Shown: positions 6,287 through 6,426 of the stretch, one piece after another
How positions within the stretch are numbered: the first letter of the stretch is position 1
Layout of the letters: each line of letters starts with the position of its first letter
Assembly (NCBI GenBank): GCA_958349075.1
Contig: CATWBR010000264.1
Location: 1 to 6,426, forward strand
Source of the DNA: an uncultured Clostridium sp.
Lineage (GTDB): Bacteria; Bacillota; Clostridia; Lachnospirales; Lachnospiraceae
DNA length: 6,426 nt
Direction: 5' to 3'
Position numbers and translations under genes: made by a program
Notes under the pieces: model-generated
Seen by the model: only the letters and a program-made list of their open reading frames with translations
What the model was told of the DNA's origin: nothing
Database searches by the model: none

Positions 6287-6320
6287 ATCTGTAAGGGGGA
6301 ATCGCTGTATCGGTGTGTAG

Positions 6321-6363
6321 CGCTTTCATGCATTATAAAAGCGTGTTATTGAACACAAAGTGT
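6321..6363. promoter_or_regulatory. Cluster of short palindromes overlapping the EamA promoter (candidate operators)
   Basis: Three perfect short inverted repeats lie side by side. CGCTTT (6321-6326) pairs with AAAGCG (6338-6343), flanking the -10 box. GTGTT (6343-6347) pairs with AACAC (6352-6356) in the spacer. ACAC (6353-6356) pairs with GTGT (6360-6363) over the -35. Their stacking on the promoter suggests binding of a dimeric regulator, but each is short and could arise by chance. Confidence 0.35.
6332..6359 (-). promoter_or_regulatory. Predicted promoter of the EamA transporter
   Basis: On the minus strand a perfect -10 box TATAAT (6337-6332) has a weak -35 candidate TTTGTG (6359-6354) with a 16-base spacer. 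Transcription would begin near 6325, giving a leader of about 50 bases. A perfect -10 with a poor -35 suggests an activator or other regulation, and the site is overlapped by short palindromes. Confidence 0.55.
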
Positions 6364-6426
6364 CCGGTAACTAACATAAAGACACATATCCATAAATTGA
6401 ATATGATGATTGATTATAAAGTAGAA

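Overview
The window looks like a chromosomal segment of a Gram-positive Clostridia bacterium, probably Lachnospiraceae. The reasons are strong AGGAGG-type ribosome binding sites, sigma-A-type promoters, a moderately GC-rich coding style, a divergent 'galactokinase' of clostridial type, a stand-alone cytidylate-kinase-like protein, and a yybP-ykoY leader in front of a P-type ATPase. The genus is an inference from protein style only. I see no mobile element, CRISPR array, tRNA or rRNA.

Layout. (1) 1-2091: a promoter and a perfect inverted repeat lead into a GHMP-family sugar kinase (galactokinase-like). It is followed 28 bases later by a cytidylate-kinase-like P-loop protein, and the two are probably one transcript. 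(2) 2092-2486: a 395-base non-coding region. It holds a good extended -10 promoter, a yybP-ykoY (manganese) riboswitch aptamer, and a perfect 15-bp terminator hairpin whose 5' arm reuses the 3' strand of aptamer helix P1. (3) 2487-5141: an 884-residue Ca2+-type (P2) cation ATPase, which the riboswitch marks as a likely Mn2+ exporter, possibly Mn2+/Ca2+. (4) 5142-5416: a convergent intergenic region with a strong GC-rich hairpin that can end transcription from both sides. (5) 5417-6274, minus strand: a ten-helix DMT/EamA-family transporter with its own promoter and nested short palindromes at 6321-6363.

How it works together. The best-supported regulatory story is a Mn2+ efflux unit. When Mn2+ is high, the aptamer folds, P1 forms, the terminator cannot form, and the ATPase is transcribed to pump metal out. 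When Mn2+ is low, the terminator forms and transcription stops about 110 bases before the ATPase start. The sugar kinase pair and the EamA transporter are neighbours with no clear functional link to metal export. I find no wholly new system. The most useful leads are the riboswitch/terminator geometry, the metal specificity of the pump, and the changed sugar-binding motif of the galactokinase-like enzyme.
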